Both the position numbers and the translations under genes were made by a program. From assembly GCF_014836845.1 (NCBI RefSeq), contig NZ_JACSQA010000006.1, forward strand, positions 1 to 64,000: a stretch of DNA of 64,000 nt. The letters run 5' to 3'. The notes beneath the pieces were generated by a model. It searched no databases. It was not told the DNA's origin and worked only from the letters and a program-made list of their open reading frames with translations. Shown one piece after another: positions 20,344 through 29,650 of the stretch (within the stretch, counting starts at the first letter, position 1; the number at the start of each line of letters is the position of its first letter). The DNA comes from Ureibacillus galli (GTDB lineage Bacteria > Bacillota > Bacilli > Bacillales_A > Planococcaceae).

Positions 20344-22104
20344 ATGAGAAAAACAAAAATAGTATGTACAATCGGTCCAGCAAGTGAATCACCAGAAATC
20401 CTTGCAGAATTAATGAATGCTGGTATGAACGTTGCAAGGTTAAACTTTTCCCACGGTAGCCATGAAGAACATGCGGTAAGAATTGCGACTATTCGTGATG
20501 TTGCTGAAAAATTAGGAAAAACAGTAGGGATTTTGCTTGATACAAAAGGTCCTGAAATTCGAACTCATACAATGGAAAATGGTGAATTACATTTAACTCA
20601 AGGGCAAGTCATCGATATTTCCATGACAGAAGTCGTTGGCAATGAAAAACGTTTTTCGGTTACTTATAATCAATTAATCGAAGATGTAAACCAAAACGAC
20701 AAAATTCTTTTAGATGATGGTTTAATTGAACTTCGTGTATTAGCGAAGGATATGGAACAAGGATTAATCCATACAATAGTTGAAAACGCTGGTGTACTAA
20801 AAAATAAAAAAGGCGTTAACGTTCCGGGTGTTTCCGTCAAACTTCCTGGTATTACTGAAAAAGATGCGCAAGATATTTTATTTGGTATTGAACAAGGTGT
20901 TGATTTTATTGCTGCTTCCTTCGTTCGTACACCAAAAGATGTACTTGAAATTCGAGAATTGCTTGAACAAAACGGTGGTAGCCATATTCAAATTATCCCT
21001 AAAATTGAAAACCAAGAGGGTGTCGATAATATTGACGAAATTATCGAAGTGTCGGATGGTTTAATGGTCGCTCGCGGTGATTTAGGTGTAGAAATTCCTG
21101 CCGAAGTCGTACCACTAGTTCAAAAATCGTTAATTAAAAAATGTAACCTAGTTGGTAAACCGGTTATTACAGCAACTCAAATGTTAGATTCTATGCAACG
21201 CAATCCACGTCCTACACGTGCAGAAGCAAGCGACGTTGCCAACGCTATTTTTGATGGTACCGATGCGATAATGCTTTCAGGAGAGACAGCTGCTGGCTTA
21301 TACCCTGTAGAATCTGTCCGTACAATGAATAACATTGCTGAGTATACAGAAAACTCATTAGATTATCGCTCTATTGTAACGACTCGTAGTAAAGAGAAAG
21401 GTTCTACGATGACAGAAGCCCTTTCTCAAGCAGTTGCTTATACATCTATAAATTTAGGAGTAAAAGCAGTCCTAGCCCCTACGGCTAGTGGAACAACAGC
21501 ACGAATGATTGCTAAATATCGTCCTGGTGTTTCGATTATTGCGATTACGAATATCCAATCAACAGCTCAAAAATTAACTCTAGTTTGGGGCGTAACACCG
21601 ATTGTGACACCTAAAGTGTCGACAACGGATGAAGTGTTAGAATTAGCAGTTGATGCATCATTGAAACATCAATATGTTGATCACGGAGATGTCGTTATTA
21701 TTACAGCAGGTGTACCGGTAGGAGAAGCAGGGACAACTAATTTAATGAAAGTTCATGTGATTGGCGACTTGTTAGCTAGAGGACAAGGTGTTGGTAAATT
21801 ATCCGTTGTAGGAAATGCTGTCGTTGTGAAAAACGCAGAAGAAGCAAAAAACTTTAATACGGAAGGTAGTATTTTAGTGACTGTCGGTACAGATCGTGAA
21901 ATGATGCCGAATATTGAAAAATGTGCAGGGATTATCACGGAAGAAGGTGGCCTAACAAGCCATGCTGCCGTTGTAGGACTAAGTCTAGGCATACCTGTTA
22001 TCGTAGGAGTTAAAGAAGCAACGAATATTATTAAAAACGGTCAAGAAATTACAATGGATGCCGAAACGGGTGTTATTTATAAAGGACATGCTAGTGTTCT
22101 TTAA
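20344..22104 (+). CDS. pyk: Pyruvate kinase with C-terminal PEP-utilising domain
   Basis: Converts PEP and ADP to pyruvate and ATP. The 586-residue protein carries the TIM-barrel core with [13 protein letters not shown], the active-site motif [13 protein letters not shown] (catalytic Lys) and [10 protein letters not shown]-terminal extra domain (about residues 475-586) has [21 protein letters not shown], as in Bacillus and Geobacillus enzymes, containing the His-box of PEP-utilising proteins without the usual function known. It is in an operon with pfkA. Confidence 0.97.
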   Translation: MRKTKIVCTIGPASESPEILAELMNAGMNVARLNFSHGSHEEHAVRIATIRDVAEKLGKTVGILLDTKGPEIRTHTMENGELHLTQGQVIDISMTEVVGNEKRFSVTYNQLIEDVNQNDKILLDDGLIELRVLAKDMEQGLIHTIVENAGVLKNKKGVNVPGVSVKLPGITEKDAQDILFGIEQGVDFIAASFVRTPKDVLEIRELLEQNGGSHIQIIPKIENQEGVDNIDEIIEVSDGLMVARGDLGVEIPAEVVPLVQKSLIKKCNLVGKPVITATQMLDSMQRNPRPTRAEASDVANAIFDGTDAIMLSGETAAGLYPVESVRTMNNIAEYTENSLDYRSIVTTRSKEKGSTMTEALSQAVAYTSINLGVKAVLAPTASGTTARMIAKYRPGVSIIAITNIQSTAQKLTLVWGVTPIVTPKVSTTDEVLELAVDASLKHQYVDHGDVVIITAGVPVGEAGTTNLMKVHVIGDLLARGQGVGKLSVVGNAVVVKNAEEAKNFNTEGSILVTVGTDREMMPNIEKCAGIITEEGGLTSHAAVVGLSLGIPVIVGVKEATNIIKNGQEITMDAETGVIYKGHASVL

Positions 22105-22138
22105 ATATTAATTGGATTAAGACGGTTTTTAATGAATG

Positions 22139-22178
22139 AAAGGAGAGCATCTCAACAGTAGAGATGTTCTCCTTTTTA
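22139..22178 (+). terminator. Intrinsic terminator after pyk
   Basis: AAGGAGAGCATCTC pairs with GAGATGTTCTCCTT around a 7-base loop and ends in TTTTT. Confidence 0.9.
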
Positions 22179-22265
22179 TAATGTATGAAACGAGGGGGAT
22201 GAAACTTTTCGTATAACAAATCGTATATTACAGTAGAATACTCTTTAAACGGGAGGGTTATCATT

Positions 22266-22655
22266 TTGAGAAAGATATTCGGTTTGATGATAGCAATGGG
22301 ATTAATGGAAATTGCTATTTTTATATTAGTTGGAAAAGGAATTGGAGTATTTAATACATTATTATTGATCATTTTAACTAGTATCATCGGTATTACTGTA
22401 GCAAAAAAACAAGGGCTTCAGTCCGTTCAAAATATACGTAACAGTGTATCTGTAGGTGAACCACCTGGGGAAGCAATGATTCATACCTTTTTAATTTTTG
22501 TAGGTGGAATCTTATTAGTATTACCAGGCTTTTTAACAGATTTGTTAGGTTTTTTATTCGTTATTCCTTTTACGAGAAAATGGTTTAAACCTGCTATTTA
22601 TTTATGGTTAAGGAAAAGAATGAAAAATGGACAAGTCTTTATTATTCGTAGATAG
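22266..22655 (+). CDS. fxsA: FxsA family membrane protein
   Basis: A 129-residue FxsA-family protein with hydrophobic segments at about residues 5-45 and 75-105. The family pattern LLIILTSIIGITVAKKQGLQ and HTFLIFVGGILLVLPGFLTDLLGFLF is clear. E. coli FxsA affects phage F exclusion; the cellular role in Bacilli is unknown. TTG start after GGGAGGG. The 3' end overlaps the convergent ytvI gene by 14 bases, with no terminator visible between them. Confidence 0.9.
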   Translation: MRKIFGLMIAMGLMEIAIFILVGKGIGVFNTLLLIILTSIIGITVAKKQGLQSVQNIRNSVSVGEPPGEAMIHTFLIFVGGILLVLPGFLTDLLGFLFVIPFTRKWFKPAIYLWLRKRMKNGQVFIIRR

Positions 22656-23610
22656 ATTTTTGCTTATATTTAACAGCGATCAGTAATAGAAATGGACTGA
22701 GTAATATGCCGTAAAAACCAAACAGGAGAATGGAGGCAGCACTTATAAAAAATGTGTGGACCGTTCGCAAGTGGAAAGTAGATGCCCACAATAAAGATTC
22801 TGCAAGTTGTCTTGTAATTTGAATAAAGATATAAAGAACAATTAGCGCAAAGCATAAGTATTTTTCGCCAATGGAAAAGAAATAAATCGCAATCGGAATA
22901 AGAAATAGTCCTATCCCAAAAAAGGGTAAGGCATCCGCTAATGAAATTAAAAAAGATTTATTTATAGGATTTTCAAACTGTAACAACGCCAGTCCGCAGC
23001 TTAATAAAATAAATGTAATAACAAACAATTGAAATTCTACGTAAATGAAATAACCAAAAAGACTTGTTGCCTTTTTAAAATAATTTTTCCATTCCTCACG
23101 GTACTGTTTTGGAACGTAAATAAAAAACCATAACCGATTTTTTTTTGATTCAAATAGTGAAAAGAAGAAGGCAACTAGGAAAATAAATAACTCGATAATA
23201 TAAGATAATATATCTTGTAAAATGTTGGCTAGTCCCATAATGGCGGTGTCAATATAGGATAGGGACTTATTAAAAATCGTTTCTAACATAATATGATTTC
23301 CTGAATTTAAAATATCTAGGTTTTGAACTTGTACTTTTAGTTCAGGATAAATAGAAATGATACTTTGAACGGTAATATAAAAAAATGAATATGTTGCCAT
23401 GAAGATTAATAAGGATATAAGGATAGCGCTTAATATGTATGGTATTTTTAATCGCTTATGACAAAAGTTGATGACGGGATAAAGAAAATATGCAAAAAAG
23501 ATTGCTAAAGAAACGGGTAATATTAACCACAGAAGGATAAAATAAACAATTAAAACTAAATATTTCAAGTTATTTTTAAAGGGAAAAGTATTCATTTTGT
23601 TCGTTTGCAA
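22642..23610 (-). CDS. ytvI: AI-2E/YtvI-type multi-pass membrane protein
   Basis: A 322-residue membrane protein with about seven hydrophobic segments, belonging to the AI-2E transporter/permease-like superfamily. The position between fxsA and citZ matches the sporulation-associated YtvI, though it is shorter than the roughly 370 residues known in B. subtilis. The conserved ISLADALPFFGIGLFLIPIAIYFFSIG stretch is visible. TTG start with GAGGTGA upstream on the minus strand; an internal ATG five codons in is an alternative. The transported substrate is unknown. Confidence 0.8.
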   Translation of the reverse strand: MQTNKMNTFPFKNNLKYLVLIVYFILLWLILPVSLAIFFAYFLYPVINFCHKRLKIPYILSAILISLLIFMATYSFFYITVQSIISIYPELKVQVQNLDILNSGNHIMLETIFNKSLSYIDTAIMGLANILQDILSYIIELFIFLVAFFFSLFESKKNRLWFFIYVPKQYREEWKNYFKKATSLFGYFIYVEFQLFVITFILLSCGLALLQFENPINKSFLISLADALPFFGIGLFLIPIAIYFFSIGEKYLCFALIVLYIFIQITRQLAESLLWASTFHLRTVHTFFISAASILLFGFYGILLSPFLLLIAVKYKQKSIYE

Positions 23611-23721
23611 AGTGTTTCACCTCAATTTATGTAATATCAAATCTCGTTCAGCTTGCATTATTCTCTTTTAATCAATTTTTTCTTTTCCTATTCAGTTTTT
23701 TCTTAATTTCATCTAATTTCA

Positions 23722-23750
23722 TTCACAAAGCCGTCAAAATTTATTATAAT
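23722..23750 (+). promoter_or_regulatory. Sigma-A-type promoter of citZ
   Basis: TTCACA (23722-23727) and TATAAT (23745-23750) are separated by 17 bases, giving an untranslated leader of about 105 bases before citZ. Confidence 0.65.
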
Positions 23751-23862
23751 AGTCGTGTAAGCGATTTACTTATAGGTTCATATGAGCAGAACATTTTAGG
23801 TGCTATATAGAAAAGAAAGAAAGCACTTACAAACTAATAATATTAAGAAGGAGCGATTTTTT

Positions 23863-24978
23863 ATGACAGCAACACGTGGTTTAGAAGGTATTGTAGCTGC
23901 AGAATCAAAAATCAGTTCGATTATCGACGACACACTTACATATGTTGGATACGACATTGATGATTTAACTGAAAATGCTACATTTGAAGAGGTTGTTTAT
24001 TTACTATGGCACACTCGTCTACCAAAAGCAGATGAACTTGCTGAGTTAACAAAAGCTCTAGCTGAAAATGCTGAAGTACCTCAAGCAATCTTCGATCAAT
24101 TCAAATCTTATCCATTACAAACAGTACACCCAATGGCAGCTCTTCGTTCAGCTGTATCTTTATTAGGTGTATATGACGAAGAAGCAGACGACATGTCTCC
24201 AGAAGCAAACTACCGTAAAGCAATTCGTCTACAAGCTAAAATTGCAACTGTAGTAACTGGTTTCTCTCGTATCCGTAAAGGATTAGAACCAATTGCACCA
24301 AAACCTGAATTAGGATATGCTGCAAACTTCTTATATATGTTACATGGTAAAGAACCAGCACCAATTGAAATAGAAGCATTCAACAAAGCGTTAGTATTAC
24401 ATGCTGACCATGAATTAAACGCTTCAACATTCACTGCTCGCGTATGTGTAGCAACATTATCAGATATTTATTCTGGTATTACATCTGCAATCGGCGCGTT
24501 AAAAGGTCCTTTACACGGTGGAGCTAACGAGCAAGTAATGAAAATGTTATCTGAAATTGGATCTATCGATAACGTTGAATCTTATATCCAAACAAAATTA
24601 GATAACAAAGAAAAAATTATGGGCTTTGGTCACCGCGTATATCGTAAAGGTGATCCACGTGCGAAACATTTACGTGTAATGAGCGAAAAATTAACAAAAT
24701 TAACTGGTAAACCAGAACTATATGAAATGTCAGTGAAAATTCATGACATGATCGTTGAACAAAAAGGTCTTCCAGCAAACGTAGACTTCTTCTCAGCATC
24801 TGTATATGATTCATTAGGAATCGAACATGATTTATTCACACCAATCTTTGCAGTGTCTCGTACATCTGGATGGATTGCACATATTTTAGAACAATATGCG
24901 AACAATCGTTTAATTCGTCCTCGTGCAGAATATATTGGACCAGGAATGCAAAAATATGTTCCAATTGATGAGCGATAA
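23863..24978 (+). CDS. citZ: Citrate synthase
   Basis: Condenses acetyl-CoA and oxaloacetate to citrate. The protein from 23863 is 371 residues, the normal size of the short dimeric Bacillus enzyme. Catalytic residues are visible in LHADHELNASTF (His), GPLHGGANEQV (His) and SASVYDSLGI (Asp-equivalent region), and the CoA/citrate Arg sites lie in MGFGHRVYRKGDPRA. AAGAAGGAG precedes ATG 23863; the frame upstream to 23800 lacks a ribosome site and is not conserved. The icd gene follows after a structured 200-base gap. Confidence 0.96.
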   Translation: MTATRGLEGIVAAESKISSIIDDTLTYVGYDIDDLTENATFEEVVYLLWHTRLPKADELAELTKALAENAEVPQAIFDQFKSYPLQTVHPMAALRSAVSLLGVYDEEADDMSPEANYRKAIRLQAKIATVVTGFSRIRKGLEPIAPKPELGYAANFLYMLHGKEPAPIEIEAFNKALVLHADHELNASTFTARVCVATLSDIYSGITSAIGALKGPLHGGANEQVMKMLSEIGSIDNVESYIQTKLDNKEKIMGFGHRVYRKGDPRAKHLRVMSEKLTKLTGKPELYEMSVKIHDMIVEQKGLPANVDFFSASVYDSLGIEHDLFTPIFAVSRTSGWIAHILEQYANNRLIRPRAEYIGPGMQKYVPIDER

Positions 24979-25001
24979 TTTTATAAAAATATGCTAAAAT
25001 T

Positions 25002-25156
25002 GTCTAGGACTGTATTTCACATGAATTAGCCGGTGTATAACACTGATTAATTTATAGCAATTGGCTCCTGCGGGTGTAACCGATTTTATATCGTTTTAAG
25101 ATGTGAAATCTGAATCAGTTACCTCAAGGTGTAATTGAACAAATACGGTTCTAGAC
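25002..25156 (+). ncRNA. Candidate structured RNA leader between citZ and icd
   Basis: The element is bounded by a 16-bp helix with only two G-U pairs (25002-25017 with 25141-25156). Inside are a 9-bp perfect pairing ATTTCACAT/ATGTGAAAT (25014-25022 with 25101-25109), a 6-bp hairpin (25031-25045), CGAT/ATCG (25081-25093) and a 7-bp hairpin CAGTTAC/GTAATTG (25116-25137). The outer helix ends about ten bases before the icd ribosome binding site. I do not recognise it as a known riboswitch class. Confidence 0.5.
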
Positions 25157-25180
25157 TTATGAATTTAGGAGGCAACATTC

Positions 25181-26446
25181 ATGACTAACGGTAAAATTGT
25201 AGTAGAAAACGGTGTACTTCAAGTACCAAACAACCCAACAATTCCTTTCATCGAAGGTGACGGAATTGGTCCTGATATTTGGGCTGCAGCATCTCGCGTA
25301 ATCGATGCAGCTGTTGAAAAAGCTTACAACGGTGAAAAGAAAATCGAATGGTTAGAAGTACTTGCTGGTGAAAAAGCATTCAACCAAACTGGTGAATGGT
25401 TACCACAAGAAACTTTAGATAAAATCAATGAATACTTAATCGCTATTAAAGGACCTCTTACAACACCAATCGGTGGCGGTATTCGTTCCCTAAACGTAGC
25501 ATTACGTCAACAACTTGATTTATATGTATGTTTACGTCCTGTACGTCACTTCGAAGGTGTACCATCTCCTGTTAAACATCCTGAAGATGTTGATATGGTT
25601 ATCTTCCGTGAAAATACAGAAGATATTTACGCTGGTATTGAATATGCTCAAGGTTCAGAAGAAGTGAAAAAAGTTATTAACTTCTTAAAAGAAGAAATGG
25701 GCGTTAACAAAATCCGCTTCCCAGAAACTTCTGGTATCGGTATTAAACCAGTTTCAGTTGAAGGTACTGAACGTTTAGTACGTGCTGCAATTGAGTACGC
25801 TATTAAACATAACCGTCCTTCTGTAACATTAGTTCACAAAGGTAACATCATGAAATTCACTGAAGGTGGATTTAAACAATGGGGTTACGATTTAGCTGAA
25901 CGTGAATATGGCGATAAAGTATTCACTTGGGATCAATATGACAGAATTAAAGAAGCTGAAGGTGTAGAAGCTGCGAACAAAGCTCAAGACGAAGCTGTAG
26001 CTGCTGGTAAAGTAATCATTAAAGATTCTATCGCTGATATCTTCTTACAACAAATTTTAACTCGTCCAAAAGAGTTCGACGTAGTTGCTACAATGAACTT
26101 AAATGGTGACTATATTTCTGATGCATTAGCTGCACAAGTTGGTGGTATCGGTATCGCTCCGGGAGCTAACATTAACTATGTTACTGGACATGCGATCTTC
26201 GAAGCAACACACGGTACAGCTCCTAAATATGCTGGTCAAGATAAAGTAAACCCATCTTCAGTATTACTTTCAGGTGTATTAATGCTTGAGCACTTAGGAT
26301 GGCAAGAAGCTGCAGACTTAGTGACTGCATCTGTTGAAAAAACAATCGCTTCTAAAGTTGTAACTTATGACTTTGCTCGTTTAATGGACGGTGCTACAGA
26401 AGTGAAATGTTCTGAATTCGCTAATGAATTAATTAAAAACCTTTAA
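25181..26446 (+). CDS. icd: NADP-dependent isocitrate dehydrogenase
   Basis: Oxidatively decarboxylates isocitrate to 2-oxoglutarate. Length 421 residues matches the Bacillus/E. coli type II homodimeric enzyme. The substrate loop ending [18 protein letters not shown] carries the isocitrate-binding Ser and Arg residues. The NADP region reads [27 protein letters not shown] precedes the ATG. In B. subtilis the order is citZ-icd-mdh, but here a long terminator hairpin follows and mdh is absent. Confidence 0.97.
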   Translation: MTNGKIVVENGVLQVPNNPTIPFIEGDGIGPDIWAAASRVIDAAVEKAYNGEKKIEWLEVLAGEKAFNQTGEWLPQETLDKINEYLIAIKGPLTTPIGGGIRSLNVALRQQLDLYVCLRPVRHFEGVPSPVKHPEDVDMVIFRENTEDIYAGIEYAQGSEEVKKVINFLKEEMGVNKIRFPETSGIGIKPVSVEGTERLVRAAIEYAIKHNRPSVTLVHKGNIMKFTEGGFKQWGYDLAEREYGDKVFTWDQYDRIKEAEGVEAANKAQDEAVAAGKVIIKDSIADIFLQQILTRPKEFDVVATMNLNGDYISDALAAQVGGIGIAPGANINYVTGHAIFEATHGTAPKYAGQDKVNPSSVLLSGVLMLEHLGWQEAADLVTASVEKTIASKVVTYDFARLMDGATEVKCSEFANELIKNL

Positions 26447-26480
26447 TTCTAATAAGCGTTTTATATCGATATGAATAATT

Positions 26481-26545
26481 GGGTAGCTTTTGTGAATAAA
26501 GTAAAAGTAATTTACTTTATACACGAAAAGCTACCCTTATTTATT
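26481..26545 (+). terminator. Exceptionally long terminator hairpin after icd
   Basis: A near-perfect stem of about 25 bp runs from GGGTAGCTTTTGTG (26481) to CACGAAAAGCTACCC (ending 26536) with a 5-base loop, then TTATTTATTTT. It ends the citZ-icd unit. Confidence 0.8.
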
Positions 26546-26751
26546 TTGGTAAACATTTTACTGTCTAGCATCTATTGAAATAGCTCTACATTCATTTATC
26601 ATTTATTACACTTTATTCTTTAACGATTGGATAGATTTGTTGAATCCGTTTTAAGAAATATACTAATCAAGGTTAACTTTCCATATAATATTGTTATTTT
26701 CTGAAATAATTGATACTATGAAATTAATCTCACTATAAAGGGGTTGCTTAA
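26546..26751. other. Intergenic region before the MaoC-like gene
   Basis: AT-rich, with no open frame of note and no hairpin recognised. It presumably holds the promoter of the MaoC-like/phoPR group, which I could not place. The ribosome binding site AAAGGGG is at 26737. Confidence 0.4.
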
Positions 26752-27189
26752 TTGCTGCTACGAAAGGGTATGAAACTTGGGAAGAAGATTGATGAAATTA
26801 CTGTTGGAGAAAAATTACAAATAACCGAAAAAATCGAAGATAAAGATTTACTTTTATATTTAGGGTTAACAAACGACAGTAATCCACTCTATATTCAACA
26901 TGATTATGCTCTTGAAACACCATTTAAAAAGCCGATTGTGCCGACGATCATGTTAAATGGAATCATTACTTCTGCTATCTCTAAACATATGCCTGGTCCT
27001 GGTTCCCATGTTCTCGAACAAAATTTGATTTATTTGGAACCGGTCTATCATAACGAAACAATAGAATTCTTATTAGAAGTTCAGCATATTGATATTACGG
27101 AAAAAGTAGTAGATATTTATGTAAATGCTTTTAAAGAAAAGAGAATACAGGTAATTGAAGGAGTTATCAAAGTATTGCCTCCCCATTAG
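26752..27189 (+). CDS. MaoC/hotdog-fold dehydratase-like protein
   Basis: A 145-residue protein of the MaoC-like hotdog fold, whose members hydrate enoyl-CoA or enoyl-ACP substrates. The hydratase pattern is partly visible as LTNDSNPLYIQHDYA near residue 40, where the usual motif has Asp then His, and FKKPIVPTIMLNGIITS near residue 62. TTG start eight bases after AAAGGGG. It lies just upstream of phoP, where mdh would be in B. subtilis. The substrate is unknown; link to Pho signalling is only positional. Confidence 0.8.
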   Translation: MLLRKGMKLGKKIDEITVGEKLQITEKIEDKDLLLYLGLTNDSNPLYIQHDYALETPFKKPIVPTIMLNGIITSAISKHMPGPGSHVLEQNLIYLEPVYHNETIEFLLEVQHIDITEKVVDIYVNAFKEKRIQVIEGVIKVLPPH

Positions 27190-27244
27190 TGATATGGCTA
27201 ACTGATTTGAAATGGGGGTTTCAAATCGACTTTGGAGGTTGTTT

Positions 27245-27958
27245 ATGTCAAAAACAATATTAGTGGTAGAAGATGAAGTATCAATTGCAACTTTATTAAA
27301 GTACAATTTAGAACGTGTAGGATATGAAGTACTACTTTCCCATGATGGAAAAGAAGGACTCGATATGGCACTCGAACATTCACCAGACTTAATCTTATTA
27401 GATTTAATGTTACCAACGATGGATGGTATGGAAGTTTGTAAAGAACTACGTAGCCAAAAACGAAATATTCCAATCATTATGTTGACTGCTCGAGATGATG
27501 AATTCGATAAAGTGTTAGGATTAGAACTAGGTGCCGACGATTATATGACAAAACCATTTAGTCCGCGCGAGGTCGTTGCACGTGTGAAGGCAGTTTTACG
27601 TCGCTTCACACCAGTCCAACATCAAGACCAAGAAGATCCAGAAAATACGGTTTATCAATATGGAAAACTACAAGTATATCCAAACCGTTTTGAAGCACTT
27701 TTAGATGACGAACCTCTAGAATTTACGCCGAAAGAGTTTGAGTTGCTTGTTTATTTATTAGAAAATAAAAACCGTGTGTTAACGAGAGATCAACTGTTGA
27801 GTGCTGTTTGGAACTATGATTTTGCGGGAGATACTCGAATTGTCGACGTACATATTAGTCATTTACGAGACAAAATCGAGGAAAATAGCCGCAAACCGAA
27901 GTTTATTAAAACGATTAGAGGGATTGGATATAAATTCGAGGAGCCAAAAAATCTATGA
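27245..27958 (+). CDS. phoP: Response regulator PhoP (OmpR family)
   Basis: DNA-binding response regulator of the phosphate-starvation two-component system. 237 residues. Receiver domain at residues 1-120 with acidic EDE at 9-11, phosphoacceptor Asp53 in LLDLMLP and the KPF motif. OmpR-type winged helix at about 135-235 with FTPKEFELLVYLLENKNRVLTRDQLL. ATG 27245 follows TTGGAGG; the upstream in-frame start at 27212 lacks a site. Its ATGA overlaps phoR. Confidence 0.93.
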   Translation: MSKTILVVEDEVSIATLLKYNLERVGYEVLLSHDGKEGLDMALEHSPDLILLDLMLPTMDGMEVCKELRSQKRNIPIIMLTARDDEFDKVLGLELGADDYMTKPFSPREVVARVKAVLRRFTPVQHQDQEDPENTVYQYGKLQVYPNRFEALLDDEPLEFTPKEFELLVYLLENKNRVLTRDQLLSAVWNYDFAGDTRIVDVHISHLRDKIEENSRKPKFIKTIRGIGYKFEEPKNL

Positions 27959-29406
27959 ATTCCTATCGTAACCGATTATTTGTGATTTTTATTATATTAA
28001 CCGGTTCAATTTTAGCTGTCCTTGGCTTCGTCTTAGGTCAGCTATTCCCTTTTTATATTCAAAATTTTTCAGCTGAAACGAATATCGAGCTGAATGCTGA
28101 GGAAATCGCATATATTAGTAAACATTTTAATTATATTATTACTTTTTTATTGTTGGTCTCATTAGTATTAATCGGCTGTGTTGCTAGTTATTTAATTCGA
28201 AACTTGTTAGACCCCGTTGAAAATATAACGCAAACTGCCCGTGAGTTAACAAAAGGAAATTACCGTGCCCGTGCCTATGCGGTAGGTCCAATGAGTATTG
28301 TAGAATTAAGAAATTCAATTAATAGTTTAGCAAGAAATCTCCAAGAAATTGAAAAAACCCGTGAAATTGAAGAGGAACGGTTAAACACATTAATTGAAAA
28401 CATGGGTAGTGCTCTTATTATGATTGATCGAGAGGCGACCGTATCCATCGTCAATCGTCAATTTTTAAATGGTTTTGAATTAAAAATTGATGAAGTAAAG
28501 GGGCGAAACTTTTTAACGTTAGGTTTACCTGAAGAGTTGGAAAAGTTTATTGACCATGTTTTTTTAACGGAGTTACCATATAGAAAGCAAGTAGAAGTAG
28601 TTGTGCATCAGGAAATTCAATATAAGCAAGTTTATGGTGCACCAGTAGTAGGGGAACATGGCCGATGGTTAGGTGTTGTCATCGTTATGCATGATATTTC
28701 GGAGCTTATTCGACTTGAACAAATTCGAAAAGACTTCGTTGCCAACGTTTCCCATGAATTACGAACGCCAATTACATCGATTAAAGGCTTTTCAGAAACC
28801 CTTTTAGATGGTGCGTTTAAAGATGAGAAGATGCTTCTTTCCTTCTTAGATATTATTCATCAGGAAAGTAATCGACTTCAAATGTTAATTCAAGATTTAT
28901 TAGAATTATCGAAAATTGAGCAACATGGATTCTCTGTTAATCTCATGCCTACAAGTTTACAAGAAGTGTTAATACGTTCTGTTGAGTTAACAAGCCCTCG
29001 TTTAGATGAAAAAAACATGCAATTTGATGTAGACATTGTCCGTGATGTGACGGTTATGGGGGATTTCAACCGACTTATTCAAATATTTACAAACCTAATT
29101 GCGAACGCCATTACTTATTCTCCTGAAAATACAACTGTGACCCTTCGAATTAAAGAAAATGGCGAGTATGGCATTGTCGAAGTAGAAGATCAAGGGATGG
29201 GCATTGAAAAAAGTGAAATTGCCCGTATTTTTGAGCGGTTTTACCGAGTGGATAAAGCGCGCAGTCGTAATTCAGGTGGTACAGGGTTAGGGCTTGCCAT
29301 CGTAAAACATTTAATTGAAGCCCATGCAGGAAAAATAAGTGTGGAAAGTCAGGTAGGGAAAGGTACTTGTATGAAAGTTTATATTCCTCTCAAAAAGAGT
29401 AATTAA
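27955..29406 (+). CDS. phoR: Sensor histidine kinase PhoR with minimal extracellular loop
   Basis: Membrane kinase partner of PhoP, 483 residues. TM1 is about residues 7-30 and TM2 about 60-82, leaving only some 28 residues outside. HAMP follows at about 82-135, PAS at about 140-250, HisKA with His267 in VSHELRTPITS, and the ATPase domain with NLIANAITYSPE, DQGMGIEKSEIARIFERFYRVD and GGTGLGLAIVK. B. subtilis PhoR is about 579 residues with a large extracytoplasmic domain that is missing here, so sensing is probably intracellular. Confidence 0.92.
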   Translation: MNSYRNRLFVIFIILTGSILAVLGFVLGQLFPFYIQNFSAETNIELNAEEIAYISKHFNYIITFLLLVSLVLIGCVASYLIRNLLDPVENITQTARELTKGNYRARAYAVGPMSIVELRNSINSLARNLQEIEKTREIEEERLNTLIENMGSALIMIDREATVSIVNRQFLNGFELKIDEVKGRNFLTLGLPEELEKFIDHVFLTELPYRKQVEVVVHQEIQYKQVYGAPVVGEHGRWLGVVIVMHDISELIRLEQIRKDFVANVSHELRTPITSIKGFSETLLDGAFKDEKMLLSFLDIIHQESNRLQMLIQDLLELSKIEQHGFSVNLMPTSLQEVLIRSVELTSPRLDEKNMQFDVDIVRDVTVMGDFNRLIQIFTNLIANAITYSPENTTVTLRIKENGEYGIVEVEDQGMGIEKSEIARIFERFYRVDKARSRNSGGTGLGLAIVKHLIEAHAGKISVESQVGKGTCMKVYIPLKKSN

Positions 29407-29523
29407 CAATACATTTACAAAACTGTTATCGTAAATTCATATTTAAACGATATGATAATTAACAGAAACCCCCCTATTTCAGATTTAGCAATTAGCTTAA
29501 AGTTCATAAGAAGTCCCCGTAGG

Positions 29524-29555
29524 AAGTGTCCCAATCATTGGGGCACTTTTTTATT
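29524..29555 (+). terminator. Intrinsic terminator after phoR
   Basis: AAGTGTCCCAAT pairs with ATTGGGGCACTT around one base and ends in a T-run, separating phoPR from hflKC. Confidence 0.85.
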
Positions 29556-29650
29556 TTCGGAAATATCTTTTATTGAAACTTTTTACAATAACGTCCGTAA
29601 ATTAACTAAAGGTTCATATTACACCTTTTGAAAAATAAGGGGGATTATAA

